From Savagea serpentis (GTDB lineage: Bacteria > Bacillota > Bacilli > Bacillales_A > Planococcaceae), in the NCBI RefSeq assembly GCF_015351395.1, contig NZ_JADKPV010000004.1:62001-126000 (forward strand): a stretch of DNA of 64,000 nt, given 5' to 3'. Each line of letters begins with the position of its first letter. Positions within the stretch are counted from its first letter, which is position 1. Position numbers and translations under genes: made by a program. The notes under the pieces were generated by a model that was not told where the DNA came from, made no database searches, and worked only from the letters and a program-made list of their open reading frames with translations. Of this stretch, positions 1-9,073 are shown one piece after another.

Positions 1-240
1 TACGGAGAAACTCATTCCGTGCGCTTGATTCGGACGATAATACGGATCTTGTCCGAGTATGACGACTTTCGTTTCTGAAAATGGGGTGCATTGGAGCGCC
101 GTCCAAATATCGTGCATTTCTGGAAAAATCGTCGCATTCTTATATTCTTCTTTCAAAAACTCGCGTAGCTCAGCGTAAGCGGTAGACATGAAAATATGTT
201 GCAGTTTTCCATCCCAATCATTGCCGATTAATTGTTTCAC
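1..240 (-). CDS. ung: Uracil-DNA glycosylase, N-terminal part (cut by window edge)
   Basis: This enzyme removes uracil from DNA and starts base-excision repair. Only the first 80 codons are in the window; the gene runs off the left edge. The translation contains the family water-activating motif GQDPYY followed by the nucleotide-binding stretch [12 protein letters not shown], very close to the usual GQDPYHGPGQAHGLSFSV. I chose the GTG at 240 because an AAGGAGTGA ribosome site lies just upstream, inside the last codons and stop of the preceding DUF4230 gene. The two genes are only 5 bases apart and are probably co-transcribed. The H of GQDPYH is Y here, a tolerated variation. Confidence 0.93.
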   Translation of the reverse strand, partial: MKQLIGNDWDGKLQHIFMSTAYAELREFLKEEYKNATIFPEMHDIWTALQCTPFSETKVVILGQDPYYRPNQAHGMSFSV

Positions 241-245
241 CTTCG

Positions 246-866
246 TCACTCCTTAAATTCAATAATTACAGTATACCCTTCAAATTGAAACAACTCACGG
301 ATAAGACGTTCTGCATTTTGTTCCGCTTTTTCAAGAACGTGCTGTTGTTCTGCTTCTTTTTTGACAAGCTTTGTCGCTTCTTCCGCCAGTTCATAGGCTT
401 CATCAATCGTTGCTTCCGAGCGAAATAGTCCTTCTGAAGAATAAATGTCAACCCGTTCAAAATCAAGGTTCACGCCTCCTAAAAAATCCGCATGCGGAAT
501 GCGAAATCGAACGGTTTTATTTTCTTCATCGATCATGAAATCTTCTTCTTTCACTTGGGATAAGTCAATTCCAGCTTTTACTGAACCTGGAATGACGACG
601 AGCAGCTGTCTCTTCGTTCCCGGCAAGTTAATTCCAATCGATTGACCGAATACTTTATTATCTTCTCGCTCAATAATTACTTTTGTAATGGCTTCTGCTG
701 TCGCAAGTTCAGAAACATCTCGAATTTGTTCAAGCACTTGTGACTTCCGTTCTTGCATCGATGAGCCTAAAAATAACGTATACACAGCGTATACAATAAT
801 CCCTGTAATGAGAAACATACCAAATACAACCGCCCAAATAATGGGACGCTTTTTTGATGAATTCAT
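246..866 (-). CDS. DUF4230 family membrane-anchored protein
   Basis: The protein has about 206 residues. It has one membrane segment near residues 8-30 ([21 protein letters not shown]), then an extracytoplasmic domain with the look of the DUF4230 family ([13 protein letters not shown], followed by the [19 protein letters not shown] strand pattern), and ends in a charged helical segment rich in A, E and K. The function of the family is unknown. I prefer the ATG at 866 over the upstream start at 896 because AAAGGAGTGAAGCG sits directly before it. Its last codons carry the ribosome site of ung, so the two form an operon. Family assignment is by pattern memory only. Confidence 0.75.
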   Translation of the reverse strand: MNSSKKRPIIWAVVFGMFLITGIIVYAVYTLFLGSSMQERKSQVLEQIRDVSELATAEAITKVIIEREDNKVFGQSIGINLPGTKRQLLVVIPGSVKAGIDLSQVKEEDFMIDEENKTVRFRIPHADFLGGVNLDFERVDIYSSEGLFRSEATIDEAYELAEEATKLVKKEAEQQHVLEKAEQNAERLIRELFQFEGYTVIIEFKE

Positions 867-986
867 TCGCTTCACTCCTTTTCTCCGTTTAAGCATAAGA
901 AAATTTCTTTCTTTTTACAACTTCAAACACGAGTTCGTCGCAATTTAAAATAGGCTTCTTTATAATATACCTATAAGGGAGGAATC

Positions 987-1340
987 ATGATGCAAATTGT
1001 ACAAGTCTATCAATTACAACAAGAATTAAACAAGCTTGCGAATCGCCCCGTCTACATCCATTTAGAAACGACAAATGGCGCGTATGCGGCGCATTTTCAA
1101 GAAGGTTTTTTTAATAGCGGTGCGTTCATCCGCAACGTGCAACTCAACTACTCACTCGGGAAAGTTACCCCTGACTATCCCCATCGCGTCGGTTTAAAAT
1201 TAGAAGGCGGTTGGGTTTATGCGCAAGGGATTACACACTATATCGTCGATGAAGAAAACCGCCTTCTCATGGCAGGCCTAGACGGCGAAGGGAAGCTCGC
1301 GGTCAGTTTACAAATTAGCGAAACACCTTTCGCCAAATAA
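987..1340 (+). CDS. yojF: YojF family protein (DUF1806), partner of BshB2
   Basis: This 117-residue soluble protein matches the YojF family, which is encoded next to bshB2 in many Bacillales. Its exact role is not established. Visible family traits are the GAYAAHFQEGFFNSGAFIRN segment followed by the YPHRVGLKLEGGWVYAQGITHY stretch. A strong GGGAGGA site lies at 977-983, and either of two adjacent ATG codons (987, 990) could start it. A TATAAT box at 961-966 could be its -10 element, which would give a very short leader. The bshB2 gene follows after 15 bases with its own AAAGGAGG site, so the two are translated from one message. Confidence 0.85.
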   Translation: MMQIVQVYQLQQELNKLANRPVYIHLETTNGAYAAHFQEGFFNSGAFIRNVQLNYSLGKVTPDYPHRVGLKLEGGWVYAQGITHYIVDEENRLLMAGLDGEGKLAVSLQISETPFAK

Positions 1341-1355
1341 TAAAGGAGGATTACT

Positions 1356-2042
1356 ATGTTAGAAAAAGAACGCCACGTACTCGTCATTTTGCCTCATCCT
1401 GATGATGAATCATTCGCCTGTAGTTTAACATTATCGAAATACCGAGAACTCGGAGTCCCTGTCACGTACGTCTGTTGGACGCTTGGAGAGATGGGACGAA
1501 ATTTTGGCAATCCTCCATTCGCCAATCGTGAAACATTACCGGGCATTCGAAAAGAAGAATTGATGAATGCTTGTCGCGCGATGAATGTTGAAGATGTGCG
1601 ACTCGGTGGTTTGCGCGATAAAACATTAGAATTTGAAGACGATGAAGAGATGACGCAAAAAGTAGCAGCGTATATCGATGAATTACAACCGTCTGTTATT
1701 TATTCCTTTTATCCAGGCTTTTCTGTTCATCCGGATCACGAAGCTTCCGCACGTGCGGTCATTCGGGCAGTCCGAGCGCTTCCAGAAGACGAACGTCCAA
1801 CACTTCATTTAATCGCATTCGCAAACGACACGGTCGAACATATTGGAGAGCCTGATATTCATCATCATTTACCTGAAATGGCGAAATATAAACAAGCGGC
1901 ACTTGAAGCTCACGCTTCTCAAACAGCACTCGTTCTCGGTAATTTGAAGGATGGTATCGAAAAAGGAATGCCGGATGCGACCGCTTATTTTGAAAATGAA
2001 TATTTCTACACATACGATTGGTCTAACGATACGGTCGAATAA
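1356..2042 (+). CDS. bshB2: Bacillithiol biosynthesis deacetylase BshB2
   Basis: This is a zinc-dependent LmbE/PIG-L type N-deacetylase of 228 residues that removes the acetyl group from GlcNAc-malate in bacillithiol synthesis. The metal-binding signature PHPDDES is at residues 13-19 and the second one, HPDHEA, is around residue 129. The pairing with yojF immediately upstream is typical of BshB2 rather than BshB1 or the mycothiol enzymes. The gene starts at an ATG after AAAGGAGGATTACT. Its presence indicates bacillithiol as the low-molecular-weight thiol, which fits a Bacillales host. Both motifs are complete, so the enzyme should be active. Confidence 0.93.
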   Translation: MLEKERHVLVILPHPDDESFACSLTLSKYRELGVPVTYVCWTLGEMGRNFGNPPFANRETLPGIRKEELMNACRAMNVEDVRLGGLRDKTLEFEDDEEMTQKVAAYIDELQPSVIYSFYPGFSVHPDHEASARAVIRAVRALPEDERPTLHLIAFANDTVEHIGEPDIHHHLPEMAKYKQAALEAHASQTALVLGNLKDGIEKGMPDATAYFENEYFYTYDWSNDTVE

Positions 2043-2078
2043 TTTGCTATACTAATACGCATAAGGAGATGACGTTTT

Positions 2079-2714
2079 GTGAGAAGCTTACCTTTTATGC
2101 GTATTTTATTATTAGTAGGACTCGGAATTGTACTTGCGTTCACATTTGAATCACTCGGTTTACCAACATATGTGACAATTGGCGCTATTTTTTTAGTGTT
2201 TATGATCATTTCTGTCAGTTGGCCATTTTACATCATTTACAAAACGGATAATTTAAAACTCGTCGACCGTTATATGAAAAATAATGCGAAGCGACCGATT
2301 TTCAATTATTCGTATCAATTAGCACATGGAACAGACGAGGATGTAATTAGCGCGCTTCATACGATGCTGGAACGTTTCCCGCAACCTGAAATGCAAATGG
2401 TGTACAAAGGAAATTTAGCGATTTTCAAAAAAGATGCGGACGCTTTACAAGCGCATGCCGAAAGCTTATCCCCTTCTGAATATCGCGTTTATTTTTTACT
2501 CATTGCGCACGCGATGCGTGGAGAGTTTGCAGAAGCGCGTCAATACGAAGCGAAATTAACGTCCCCGTGGACGCGCTTTTCAGCGGCATCGCTCATCGCT
2601 CATTATGAAGGAGATGAAGCGACAGCGGAACAACAGTTTCAACAATTGATGAATGTAACCCACGGCATGCAAAAGTATACGCTATACCATTCTTTCCAAC
2701 GCTTGAACGCTTAA
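2079..2714 (+). CDS. Unrecognised protein with two N-terminal membrane helices
   Basis: I do not recognise a family. The first 50 residues contain two hydrophobic helices (ILLLVGLGIVLAFTF and IGAIFLVFMIISVSWPFYII). A cytoplasmic part of about 155 residues follows. It looks all-helical and resembles short helical-repeat proteins in spacing (paired helices rich in A, E, Q and Y), but I see no clear TPR consensus. The start is a GTG at 2079 placed after AAGGAGATGACGTTTT. It lies 36 bases downstream of bshB2 and is followed directly by a strong terminator, so it is probably the last gene of the yojF-bshB2 transcript. Confidence 0.8.
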   Translation: MRSLPFMRILLLVGLGIVLAFTFESLGLPTYVTIGAIFLVFMIISVSWPFYIIYKTDNLKLVDRYMKNNAKRPIFNYSYQLAHGTDEDVISALHTMLERFPQPEMQMVYKGNLAIFKKDADALQAHAESLSPSEYRVYFLLIAHAMRGEFAEARQYEAKLTSPWTRFSAASLIAHYEGDEATAEQQFQQLMNVTHGMQKYTLYHSFQRLNA

Positions 2715-2749
2715 AAAAGCTGGCCTTTTGAAAAGGTCAGCTTTTTTAT
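2714..2749. terminator. Bidirectional hairpin terminator
   Basis: The stem AAAAAGCTGGCCTTTT pairs across a very short loop with AAAAGGTCAGCTTTTTT, with A/T tracts on both sides. It serves the convergent genes ending at 2714 (plus) and 2749 (minus), whose stop codons touch it. Confidence 0.9.
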
Positions 2750-3384
2750 CATTCATTTAAAAGATAATGATCGCGTTCTCGGATAAGATGTTTTAATACT
2801 TTCGTGCTGTACGGCATTGCCAGTTGAACGAAAGAACCGAGTCCGAATGCGATGAGTACCGTTCCGATGCCGACAGGTCCTCCGAGGAACCAACCGCCGA
2901 TTGCGACGAGCACTTCCATGAGCGTACGTGCTGTATTAATGCTCATATTTAACTTATCCATAAACAATAACATTAAACTATCGCGAGGCCCTGCCCCTAA
3001 GTTCGGAGCGATGTATATGCCGACACCGATTCCCATGACGATGACACCTAAAACAAAACTCGTCAAACTTGAAGCGAATGTCGGCGTTTCCGGTAAGACA
3101 GCTAAACTAATATCGATAAACGTTCCAATCACAACCATATTGATCCATGTGCCGATTTTCGGAAGTTTTTTTGTGAACAATGCTGTTAGCACAATGATTA
3201 AAAATCCTGTAATAATACTCCACATCCCGATCGTTAAACCGATTGTTTCGGTCAAACCGTAATGAAATACATCCCACGGTCCAATACCGAAACGCTCCCC
3301 TCGAATCGTCATGCCGATGCCGAACGATAAAATAATCATGCCACCTAAATAAAAGGCCCATCTCCAAAATACTGTGCGATTCAT
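2749..3384 (-). CDS. YczE/YyaS/YitT-type integral membrane protein
   Basis: This polytopic membrane protein of about 211 residues has five to six hydrophobic segments. It carries the family pattern GIGPWDVFHYGL in the first loop and the related NLGAGPRDSLMLLFMD in the second half, an internal repeat typical of YczE-like proteins. In B. subtilis YczE affects surfactin and bacillaene production, but the molecular role is not known. The ATG at 3384 overlaps the TGA of the upstream ybaK gene by one base, so the two are translationally coupled. A TTG one codon earlier is possible but less likely. Confidence 0.82.
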   Translation of the reverse strand: MNRTVFWRWAFYLGGMIILSFGIGMTIRGERFGIGPWDVFHYGLTETIGLTIGMWSIITGFLIIVLTALFTKKLPKIGTWINMVVIGTFIDISLAVLPETPTFASSLTSFVLGVIVMGIGVGIYIAPNLGAGPRDSLMLLFMDKLNMSINTARTLMEVLVAIGGWFLGGPVGIGTVLIAFGLGSFVQLAMPYSTKVLKHLIRERDHYLLNE

Positions 3385-3884
3385 CAAGCGTTCGACTCCT
3401 GTTCTGCGATGAGTGAAACAAATGTCGCGTCGGTTACAGTAGCTAAATCATAGGGTGAGATAATCATTTGTAAACCGACTTTCCCTGCGCTGACCACAAT
3501 CGTTTCTTGCTGCTTTGCTCGCTCTTCAATATACGTTGGAAATAATTTTTTCATTCCGACAGCCGAGCAACCGCCACGTACGTATCCTGTCTCTTTCGTT
3601 AATTCACTTAAAGGGAGCATTTCGATTTTTTTCACTCCGACGGCTTGCGCGGCTTTTTTTAAATCAAGTGTTTGGTCGACGGGAATTAAAAAGACGAAGC
3701 GCTCTCGTTCATGCATCGCAACGAGCGTTTTATATACGTGTTCAAATGCTTCTCCTGTCTTTTGGGCGACGGAAGTACCGTCTAATTGTCCATCATCCAC
3801 TTCGTATTCTTTCAACTCAAATGGAATTTTTTTCTGCTCGAGTAGACGAACTGCATTCGTCTTTTGTATTTTTTTCTTCGCCAT
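3384..3884 (-). CDS. ybaK: YbaK/EbsC-type aminoacyl-tRNA (Cys-tRNA-Pro) deacylase
   Basis: This 166-residue protein belongs to the YbaK/ProX editing-domain family, which hydrolyses mischarged Cys-tRNA-Pro. Diagnostic stretches are the NAVRLLEQKKIPFELKEYE N-terminus, VYKTLVAMHERERFVFLIPVD, the conserved lysine-rich KKAAQAVGVKKIEMLP and the GYVRGGCSAVGMKK segment (canonical GYxxGGxSPxGxKK, with A replacing P). The length is normal. The start ATG at 3884 follows AAAAGGAGCGAGGTTT. The gene is followed without a gap by the YczE-like gene. Confidence 0.9.
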   Translation of the reverse strand: MAKKKIQKTNAVRLLEQKKIPFELKEYEVDDGQLDGTSVAQKTGEAFEHVYKTLVAMHERERFVFLIPVDQTLDLKKAAQAVGVKKIEMLPLSELTKETGYVRGGCSAVGMKKLFPTYIEERAKQQETIVVSAGKVGLQMIISPYDLATVTDATFVSLIAEQESNA

Positions 3885-3924
3885 AAACCTCGCTCCTTTT
3901 GTTTTATTTTACATGAAACGCATG

Positions 3925-3960
3925 AAAAAAACCGCCTCTTCGATTTCGAAAAGACGGCTT
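3925..3960 (-). terminator. Rho-independent terminator of the topB operon
   Basis: On the minus strand AGCCGTCTTTTCGA pairs with TCGAAGAGGCGGT, followed by a run of T (plus-strand A tract at 3925-3930). It stands 4 bases after the stop of the gene ending at 3964. Confidence 0.85.
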
Positions 3961-3963
3961 CTG

Positions 3964-4500
3964 TTATGCGGCGTAATTAACGTTCGGCACATAAGGTAAA
4001 GATAATAAATTTTGTTGCGTCGTATACGTTTGTGTCGCAACGGATTCATAAGACGCAATCTCTGGCGGAATATGTTGGGCAATCCACGGTTGTTTTGCGA
4101 GATTTCGCGCTAGGTTATGAAGTGCGATGATCGATTCTGCATGGCGAATCGCACTCGATGCTTGACCGTGTAAAGCAATGTCAACAGGACTATTAAAATC
4201 ATGTTCTGCTTCCGCGCGGACATCTTTCCACGTCCGAATCGTCTCTTCTAATGTTTGTCCGAGCGGAAGAGGGACTTGCTTCACTTGACCCGCTTGAAGC
4301 TTTTGTTGATCTTTCACCGTCTCCAATGCTTCTTCTTCGGTCAATGTGCCGAGTAATAAAGCTTCTAACCTTTTAACGAGCGCTTCTTTTGAATCTTTCA
4401 TCTCGGCTTGCGTCGTATACGCTTGTTCGGCATTTTTTCGACGTACGGTATCGTAACGGCTTAATTTATCTTGCGCAACTGCTGATAAAATCGCATTCAT
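3964..4500 (-). CDS. Hypothetical protein downstream of topB
   Basis: I do not recognise this 178-residue protein. It has no signal peptide and no membrane segment. The N-terminal half is strongly helical with possible coiled coil (residues about 10-70, rich in K, E, Q and L). The C-terminal half contains VDIALHGQASSAIRHAESIIALHNLARNLAK, a helical segment with three histidines. It starts 20 bases after the stop of topB with a good AAAGGAGTGAAG site, and a terminator follows, so it is the second gene of a topB operon. A link to topoisomerase function is only a guess from position. Confidence 0.75.
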   Translation of the reverse strand: MNAILSAVAQDKLSRYDTVRRKNAEQAYTTQAEMKDSKEALVKRLEALLLGTLTEEEALETVKDQQKLQAGQVKQVPLPLGQTLEETIRTWKDVRAEAEHDFNSPVDIALHGQASSAIRHAESIIALHNLARNLAKQPWIAQHIPPEIASYESVATQTYTTQQNLLSLPYVPNVNYAA

Positions 4501-4519
4501 TTCACTTCACTCCTTTCGC

Positions 4520-6682
4520 TTATTTATCGAATAATTGTTTTAAAGCATCGGCTAATGCTGTGTTCACTGGTTCATCATCTTGCTGTTTCATATATTTTTG
4601 TACCGTTCGTTTATCCGCTTTTGCGTTTGTTGATTTTTTACGGCGCTTTTCGAAAGATGATAGCTTTTCGCGATGTCCACATGAACAAACGAAAATACGA
4701 CCTTCCCCTTCACCGCGTAATTGTAATTTTTTACGGCAGTTTGGACAGCGCGCATTCGTCTGTTGAGAAACATTTTGACGATGTCCACATTCGCGATCTT
4801 GACAGACGAGCATGACGCCACGCTTGCCATTCACGCGCAATAAAAATTTTCCGCAATCGGGACATGTTTTCCCCGATACGTTATCATGCTTAAACTTCGT
4901 TGTGTCATTCTTTATATTATTTACAGTTTTTTTAGAGAAGTCAATCATTTCTTGGATAAATGCTTCTTTCTTCATTTTACCATGAGCGATTTTTGTTAAA
5001 TTCGTCTCCCATTCAGCAGTTAATGCTGGAGATTTAAGCTCCTCTGGAACTAAATTCAATAATTGGCGGCCTTTTGACGTAGTGTACAGCTCATTCCCTT
5101 TTTTCTCAATAACAAACATTTGGAAGAGACGCTCGATAATTTCAGCGCGTGTCGCAACTGTCCCGATGCCTCCTGTTTCTTGCAATGTTTGTACCGCTTG
5201 CTTCGACTCACCTTGCATGAAGGCAGATGGATTTTCCATCGCCGCGAGCAATGTTCCTTCGTTAAAACGTGCTGGTGGTTTCGTTTCGCCTGATGTGCGA
5301 TGTAAAGAGCGAATCGGGAGTTTCTGCCCCTTTGAGAAGCTAGGTAGTAATGTCGACTCTGTCAACGTCGACTCCGTTACTGCACGATGACCGAGCTTCG
5401 TCATTTTTTCACCACGCGCTTTAAATGTCTCGTCCCCTACTCGAATGGTCACGGTCATTTGTTCGAATTCCGCAGGTCCTAAAAATGTTGCGAGGAAGCG
5501 TGCGGTAATTAAATCGTATAGCTGTTTCTCGCTGCCGGATAAACTCATATAATTCGGTGGCTCTTCCGTCGGGATAATCGCATGGTGGTCGGTGACGAGC
5601 TTGTCGTTAACGACCCCTTTTTGAATGACGAGCGGTTTCGTACGTGCAATTTGTTGTGCAATGTCACGGTACGTTCCGCGGTTGACTGCACGGATGCGGT
5701 CGAGCAATGTCGACTGCATATCGCTCGTTAAATGTTTCGAGTCCGTTCGTGGATACGTTACAATTTTATGACGCTCGTACAAGTTTTGGAGCGTGTTTAA
5801 CGTTTCTTTCGCACTCCATTTCCAACGGTGAAACGCTTCTTTTTGGAGTTCTGTTAAGTCGAATAGAGGTTTCGCATATGTTTTTTTCGGTTTCGTTTCG
5901 ACGTGAACGACTTCTGCATCTTTTTCATTTTCGAGTTGAGCGAACATCTTTTTCATTTTTGATTCATCGAATGTGCGCGTATTGCCTTTCGCATCTTGCC
6001 AAACGAAAAGTGCGTCATCCGTCTGTACTTCTAAACCGTAATACGTCTTCGGTTTAAAGTTTTGAATTTCTTCTTCTCTCGCGCGAATCATTGCGAGCGT
6101 CGGCGTTTGAACACGCCCCGTTGACAGTTGCGCATTATGCTTGACGGTAAGTGCACGCGTCGCATTAATGCCGACAATCCAGTCCGCTTCCGCACGAGCG
6201 ACCGCTGCTGCGTACAAATTGTCGTACGCACGTCCGTCTTTCAATTGACGGAAACCATCTTGAATCGCTTTATCGGTAACGGAAGAAATCCAAAGACGTT
6301 TAATCGGTTTGCGAATGTTCGCGCGTTCCAAAATCCAACGCGCTACTAGCTCTCCTTCACGTCCCGCATCCGTTGCGATGATCACTTCATTTACATCTTT
6401 ACGATTCAACTGTGCCTTCACTGCATTGTATTGCTTCGTCGTTTGACGAATCGGGACGAGTTTAAACGAATTCGGAATGATCGGTAAATCTTCCAACGTC
6501 CATTTTTGATATTTTTTATCGTATTGTTCCGGTGTCGCATGTGTGACGAGGTGACCGAGCGCCCACGTGACGATGTAACGGTCCCCTTCTAAATAGCCAT
6601 TTCCTTTTTTATGACATTTCAAGACGCGCGCAATATCGCGTGCGACTGACGGTTTCTCTGCAAGTACTACTGATTTTGCCAT
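4520..6682 (-). CDS. topB: DNA topoisomerase III
   Basis: This type IA topoisomerase of 720 residues decatenates DNA by single-strand passage. The TOPRIM domain opens the protein (MAKSVVLAEKPSVARDIAR, later IIATDAGREGE with the metal-binding acidic residues). The catalytic tyrosine lies in VTYPRTDSKHL near residue 309. The C-terminus carries two zinc-ribbon-like cysteine clusters, CPDCGKFL...CQDRECGH and CPNCRKKL...CSCGH, which help bind DNA. The length and order are normal for the Bacillales TopB group. It is followed by a small unknown gene in the same operon. Confidence 0.95.
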   Translation of the reverse strand: MAKSVVLAEKPSVARDIARVLKCHKKGNGYLEGDRYIVTWALGHLVTHATPEQYDKKYQKWTLEDLPIIPNSFKLVPIRQTTKQYNAVKAQLNRKDVNEVIIATDAGREGELVARWILERANIRKPIKRLWISSVTDKAIQDGFRQLKDGRAYDNLYAAAVARAEADWIVGINATRALTVKHNAQLSTGRVQTPTLAMIRAREEEIQNFKPKTYYGLEVQTDDALFVWQDAKGNTRTFDESKMKKMFAQLENEKDAEVVHVETKPKKTYAKPLFDLTELQKEAFHRWKWSAKETLNTLQNLYERHKIVTYPRTDSKHLTSDMQSTLLDRIRAVNRGTYRDIAQQIARTKPLVIQKGVVNDKLVTDHHAIIPTEEPPNYMSLSGSEKQLYDLITARFLATFLGPAEFEQMTVTIRVGDETFKARGEKMTKLGHRAVTESTLTESTLLPSFSKGQKLPIRSLHRTSGETKPPARFNEGTLLAAMENPSAFMQGESKQAVQTLQETGGIGTVATRAEIIERLFQMFVIEKKGNELYTTSKGRQLLNLVPEELKSPALTAEWETNLTKIAHGKMKKEAFIQEMIDFSKKTVNNIKNDTTKFKHDNVSGKTCPDCGKFLLRVNGKRGVMLVCQDRECGHRQNVSQQTNARCPNCRKKLQLRGEGEGRIFVCSCGHREKLSSFEKRRKKSTNAKADKRTVQKYMKQQDDEPVNTALADALKQLFDK

Positions 6683-6736
6683 GTAATCCCTCTTTCCATT
6701 CGTTCCTTTTAGTTTACCATGATTCTACTGAAAATA

Positions 6737-6780
6737 GAAAAAACGATAAGATGCACAAGTTGTGACAGCTTATCGTTTTA
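6737..6780 (-). terminator. Terminator behind the antiporter gene
   Basis: On the minus strand AAAACGATAAG pairs with CTTATCGTTTT across an 18-base loop, and T residues follow. It lies just beyond the stop at 6784. Confidence 0.8.
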
Positions 6781-6783
6781 CTT

Positions 6784-8721
6784 TTATTTTATTGTAGGAG
6801 GTGCTTCTCCCGGCAAATCTTTGTAACCTTTTGTCTCTTCTAAAGAAGTCGGTTCTACATAGTAGTCAACCACTTCTTTCATATTTTCTTCTTTCGCTGC
6901 ACCTTCTTCATCGAGGCGTTCTTTCACACGCTCAATCGTCTTTTGTGGTGTGGCGAGAGCGACGACAGTGTCTCCTGCGAATGCTTGGATTTCTTTATCT
7001 TCCGAGAAAAATTCAATCGAGCCGTCTTCACGTTCGATAAATAGAAGAACGGACTGATTATCTCGATCACGCAAATAGTTCGTATAACTGTACTGTTTTG
7101 TAATCAGTGTACGTCGCATAACGTCCCCTCGAATGATGCGTCGCTCTAGTTCAGAAATTGGCAATGCCGGAATGAATAAAGATTGTCCTGCTTTTAACGG
7201 ACGTTCCGCTTCATCATTCACTCGACGCGTTTCCGTTTGATACAAATGATCATAGCCTAAATCCGGACCGAAATCGGCGCACACATTCGCGTTGTAACGG
7301 TCTGAATGCGTCATCGCAATCATGTATTGATACGGTGTTAAGTCGACGTTTAACTCTGTCTGTTCTAATAAAATATTTCCTGTATAGCTTTTAATCCCTT
7401 TATTTCGCGCACTTACTAAGTTCGAATAGTTGCGGTCCACAATCATCACGTCATTCCCTGTTTTTTGAATCGCTTCCGCAAATTCCGCTGCAAATTTCGT
7501 TCCTCCGACGAGTAAGACGCCTGAATCATCGGTTGTCGCCAAGTTAAGTTTTTTCGCGACCCAACTGATTGAAAATCCGTGAAGGACGACGGTACCGAAG
7601 ACGAGTGCGAACGTCAAGGCCGTTAAAATTTCAGCATCTTGATAGCCGTTATCGAGTAAAATCGTCGCAAAATATCCCGAAACGGTTAACGCGACAATTC
7701 CACGCGGTGCGATCCATCCGATAAGCAATTTCTCACGATAGTTTAACTCTGTCCCAATCGTTGAAATCCAAATCGATAATGGACGTACGACGATTAACAT
7801 GACGACGACGAATGCGATAATATTCGGATTCATAATTTGAAGCAAGACGTCAGGGCTAAGTGATGCTGTCAACATAACGAATATTCCTGAAATGAGTAAT
7901 ACAGAAATGTTTTCTTTGAAATGTTTAATATCATCGAGGCTTGAGATGCGCATATTGGCCATCGTCATCCCCATCGCTGTTACTGCAAGCAAGCCTGTTT
8001 CGTGCATAATTTCATCCGATAATACGAATGTGAAAATGACGACAGCAAACAGGACAGGCGCTTTTAAAAACTCCGGAATGCCACCGCGCTCTAGACTGCG
8101 ACCGATAAACCAGCCGGCAAAGCAACCGATGAATACCGCAAAACCAGAAGCGGCAAAGAACATGAGTAATGTATTGAAGTTCACTTCACCGTTAATGTAC
8201 TTAATGAACTCATAAGCAAATACTGCGAGCAATGCGCCGAATGGGTCAACAACGATGCCTTCCCATTTTAAAATGGCAGCGGGTCTCGGCTTGAGACGCG
8301 CTTGGCGCAAAAGAGGCAAGATGACGGTCGGTCCTGTCACGATGAACAAGCCTCCGATAATCCATGCGACTGCCCATGACAAGCCAGCGACGTAATGCGC
8401 AGCAAGTGAGCCACCAATCCATGCGATAAACGCACCAACTGTCACAATGCGACCGACTGGCTTACTAAATCCTTTAATTTCTTTAAAGTCTAAATTTAAA
8501 CTACCTTCAAATAAAATGATCGCAACAGCGAGCGATATAATAGGGCTGAATAAATCTCCCATCGTTTCTTGCGGATTGATGAAGCCAAAAATGGGTCCGA
8601 CGAGCAATCCTGCAATCGACATAACCACAATCGCTGGCATGCTGAATCGCCAAGCGACCCATTGCGAAATGATGCCGAGTAAAACGACGAACATGAGATC
8701 AAATAATAATGAATCGAACAA
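6784..8721 (-). CDS. CPA1-family Na+/H+ (or K+/H+) antiporter with C-terminal nucleotide-binding domain
   Basis: This 645-residue protein has an N-terminal exchanger domain of about 12 to 13 helices (residues 1-400). The domain has motifs seen in CPA antiporters: AIILFEGSLNL, VTGPTVILPLLR, KWEGIVVDPFGALLAVF with the ion-binding acidic residue, and IAPRGIVALTVSGYF. Residues about 405-510 form a Rossmann-like TrkA-N domain (GVLLVGGTKFAAEFAEAIQKTGNDVMIVDRN), and a TrkA-C-like ligand domain follows (FAGDTVVALATPQ). This layout is used by nucleotide-gated cation/proton antiporters in pH and salt homeostasis. The start is TTG at 8721 after TAGGGGGATACATAG. I cannot tell Na+ from K+ specificity. Confidence 0.88.
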   Translation of the reverse strand: MFDSLLFDLMFVVLLGIISQWVAWRFSMPAIVVMSIAGLLVGPIFGFINPQETMGDLFSPIISLAVAIILFEGSLNLDFKEIKGFSKPVGRIVTVGAFIAWIGGSLAAHYVAGLSWAVAWIIGGLFIVTGPTVILPLLRQARLKPRPAAILKWEGIVVDPFGALLAVFAYEFIKYINGEVNFNTLLMFFAASGFAVFIGCFAGWFIGRSLERGGIPEFLKAPVLFAVVIFTFVLSDEIMHETGLLAVTAMGMTMANMRISSLDDIKHFKENISVLLISGIFVMLTASLSPDVLLQIMNPNIIAFVVVMLIVVRPLSIWISTIGTELNYREKLLIGWIAPRGIVALTVSGYFATILLDNGYQDAEILTALTFALVFGTVVLHGFSISWVAKKLNLATTDDSGVLLVGGTKFAAEFAEAIQKTGNDVMIVDRNYSNLVSARNKGIKSYTGNILLEQTELNVDLTPYQYMIAMTHSDRYNANVCADFGPDLGYDHLYQTETRRVNDEAERPLKAGQSLFIPALPISELERRIIRGDVMRRTLITKQYSYTNYLRDRDNQSVLLFIEREDGSIEFFSEDKEIQAFAGDTVVALATPQKTIERVKERLDEEGAAKEENMKEVVDYYVEPTSLEETKGYKDLPGEAPPTIK

Positions 8722-8842
8722 CTATGTATCCCCCTATCTTCTAACGAAATATCGACCATTCTACACTATACCCGATAAAAATGGAAACAATCTTCATCTT
8801 ACGGTACACTAAAAGTATTAATACATGTGAGGAGTTTTGTAA

Positions 8843-9028
8843 ATGGACCGCAAACAAATTGAACGTGAGATGGAAGAAGTGAAGTACGACTATATGAACT
8901 TACAACATGATATCGAAAAATTAGAAGTGACAGGTCATGCGAAACAAGTCGAACAATCGGAAGAGCGTCTCGCTCGCATGGAAGAACGTTTACGCGAATT
9001 ACGATTGATGCTTGCGAATACACCCTAA
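8843..9028 (+). CDS. Small SE1832-like coiled-coil protein
   Basis: This 61-residue protein is almost entirely charged amphipathic helix (about residues 3-56), with heptad spacing that suggests a coiled-coil dimer. It has the look of the SE1832 family of small conserved Bacillales proteins of unknown function. The ribosome site GAGGAGTTTTGTAA precedes the ATG at 8843, and the coding frame ends at a strong terminator. It is divergent from the antiporter gene. Confidence 0.75.
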   Translation: MDRKQIEREMEEVKYDYMNLQHDIEKLEVTGHAKQVEQSEERLARMEERLRELRLMLANTP

Positions 9029-9033
9029 TCACT

Positions 9034-9073
9034 AAAATACCGTTTTCGTCTAATGGCGAAAACGGTATTTTTT
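9034..9073. terminator. Bidirectional hairpin terminator
   Basis: The stem AAATACCGTTTTCG pairs with CGAAAACGGTATTT across an 8-base loop, flanked by A and T runs. It is shared by the small coiled-coil gene (plus) and the histidine kinase gene (minus). Confidence 0.92.

Noticed and set aside
2852-3262. Long plus-strand frame opposite the YczE-like gene
   Set aside because: It mirrors a clear membrane-protein gene, has no ribosome site and reads as low-complexity P, I and T rich sequence.
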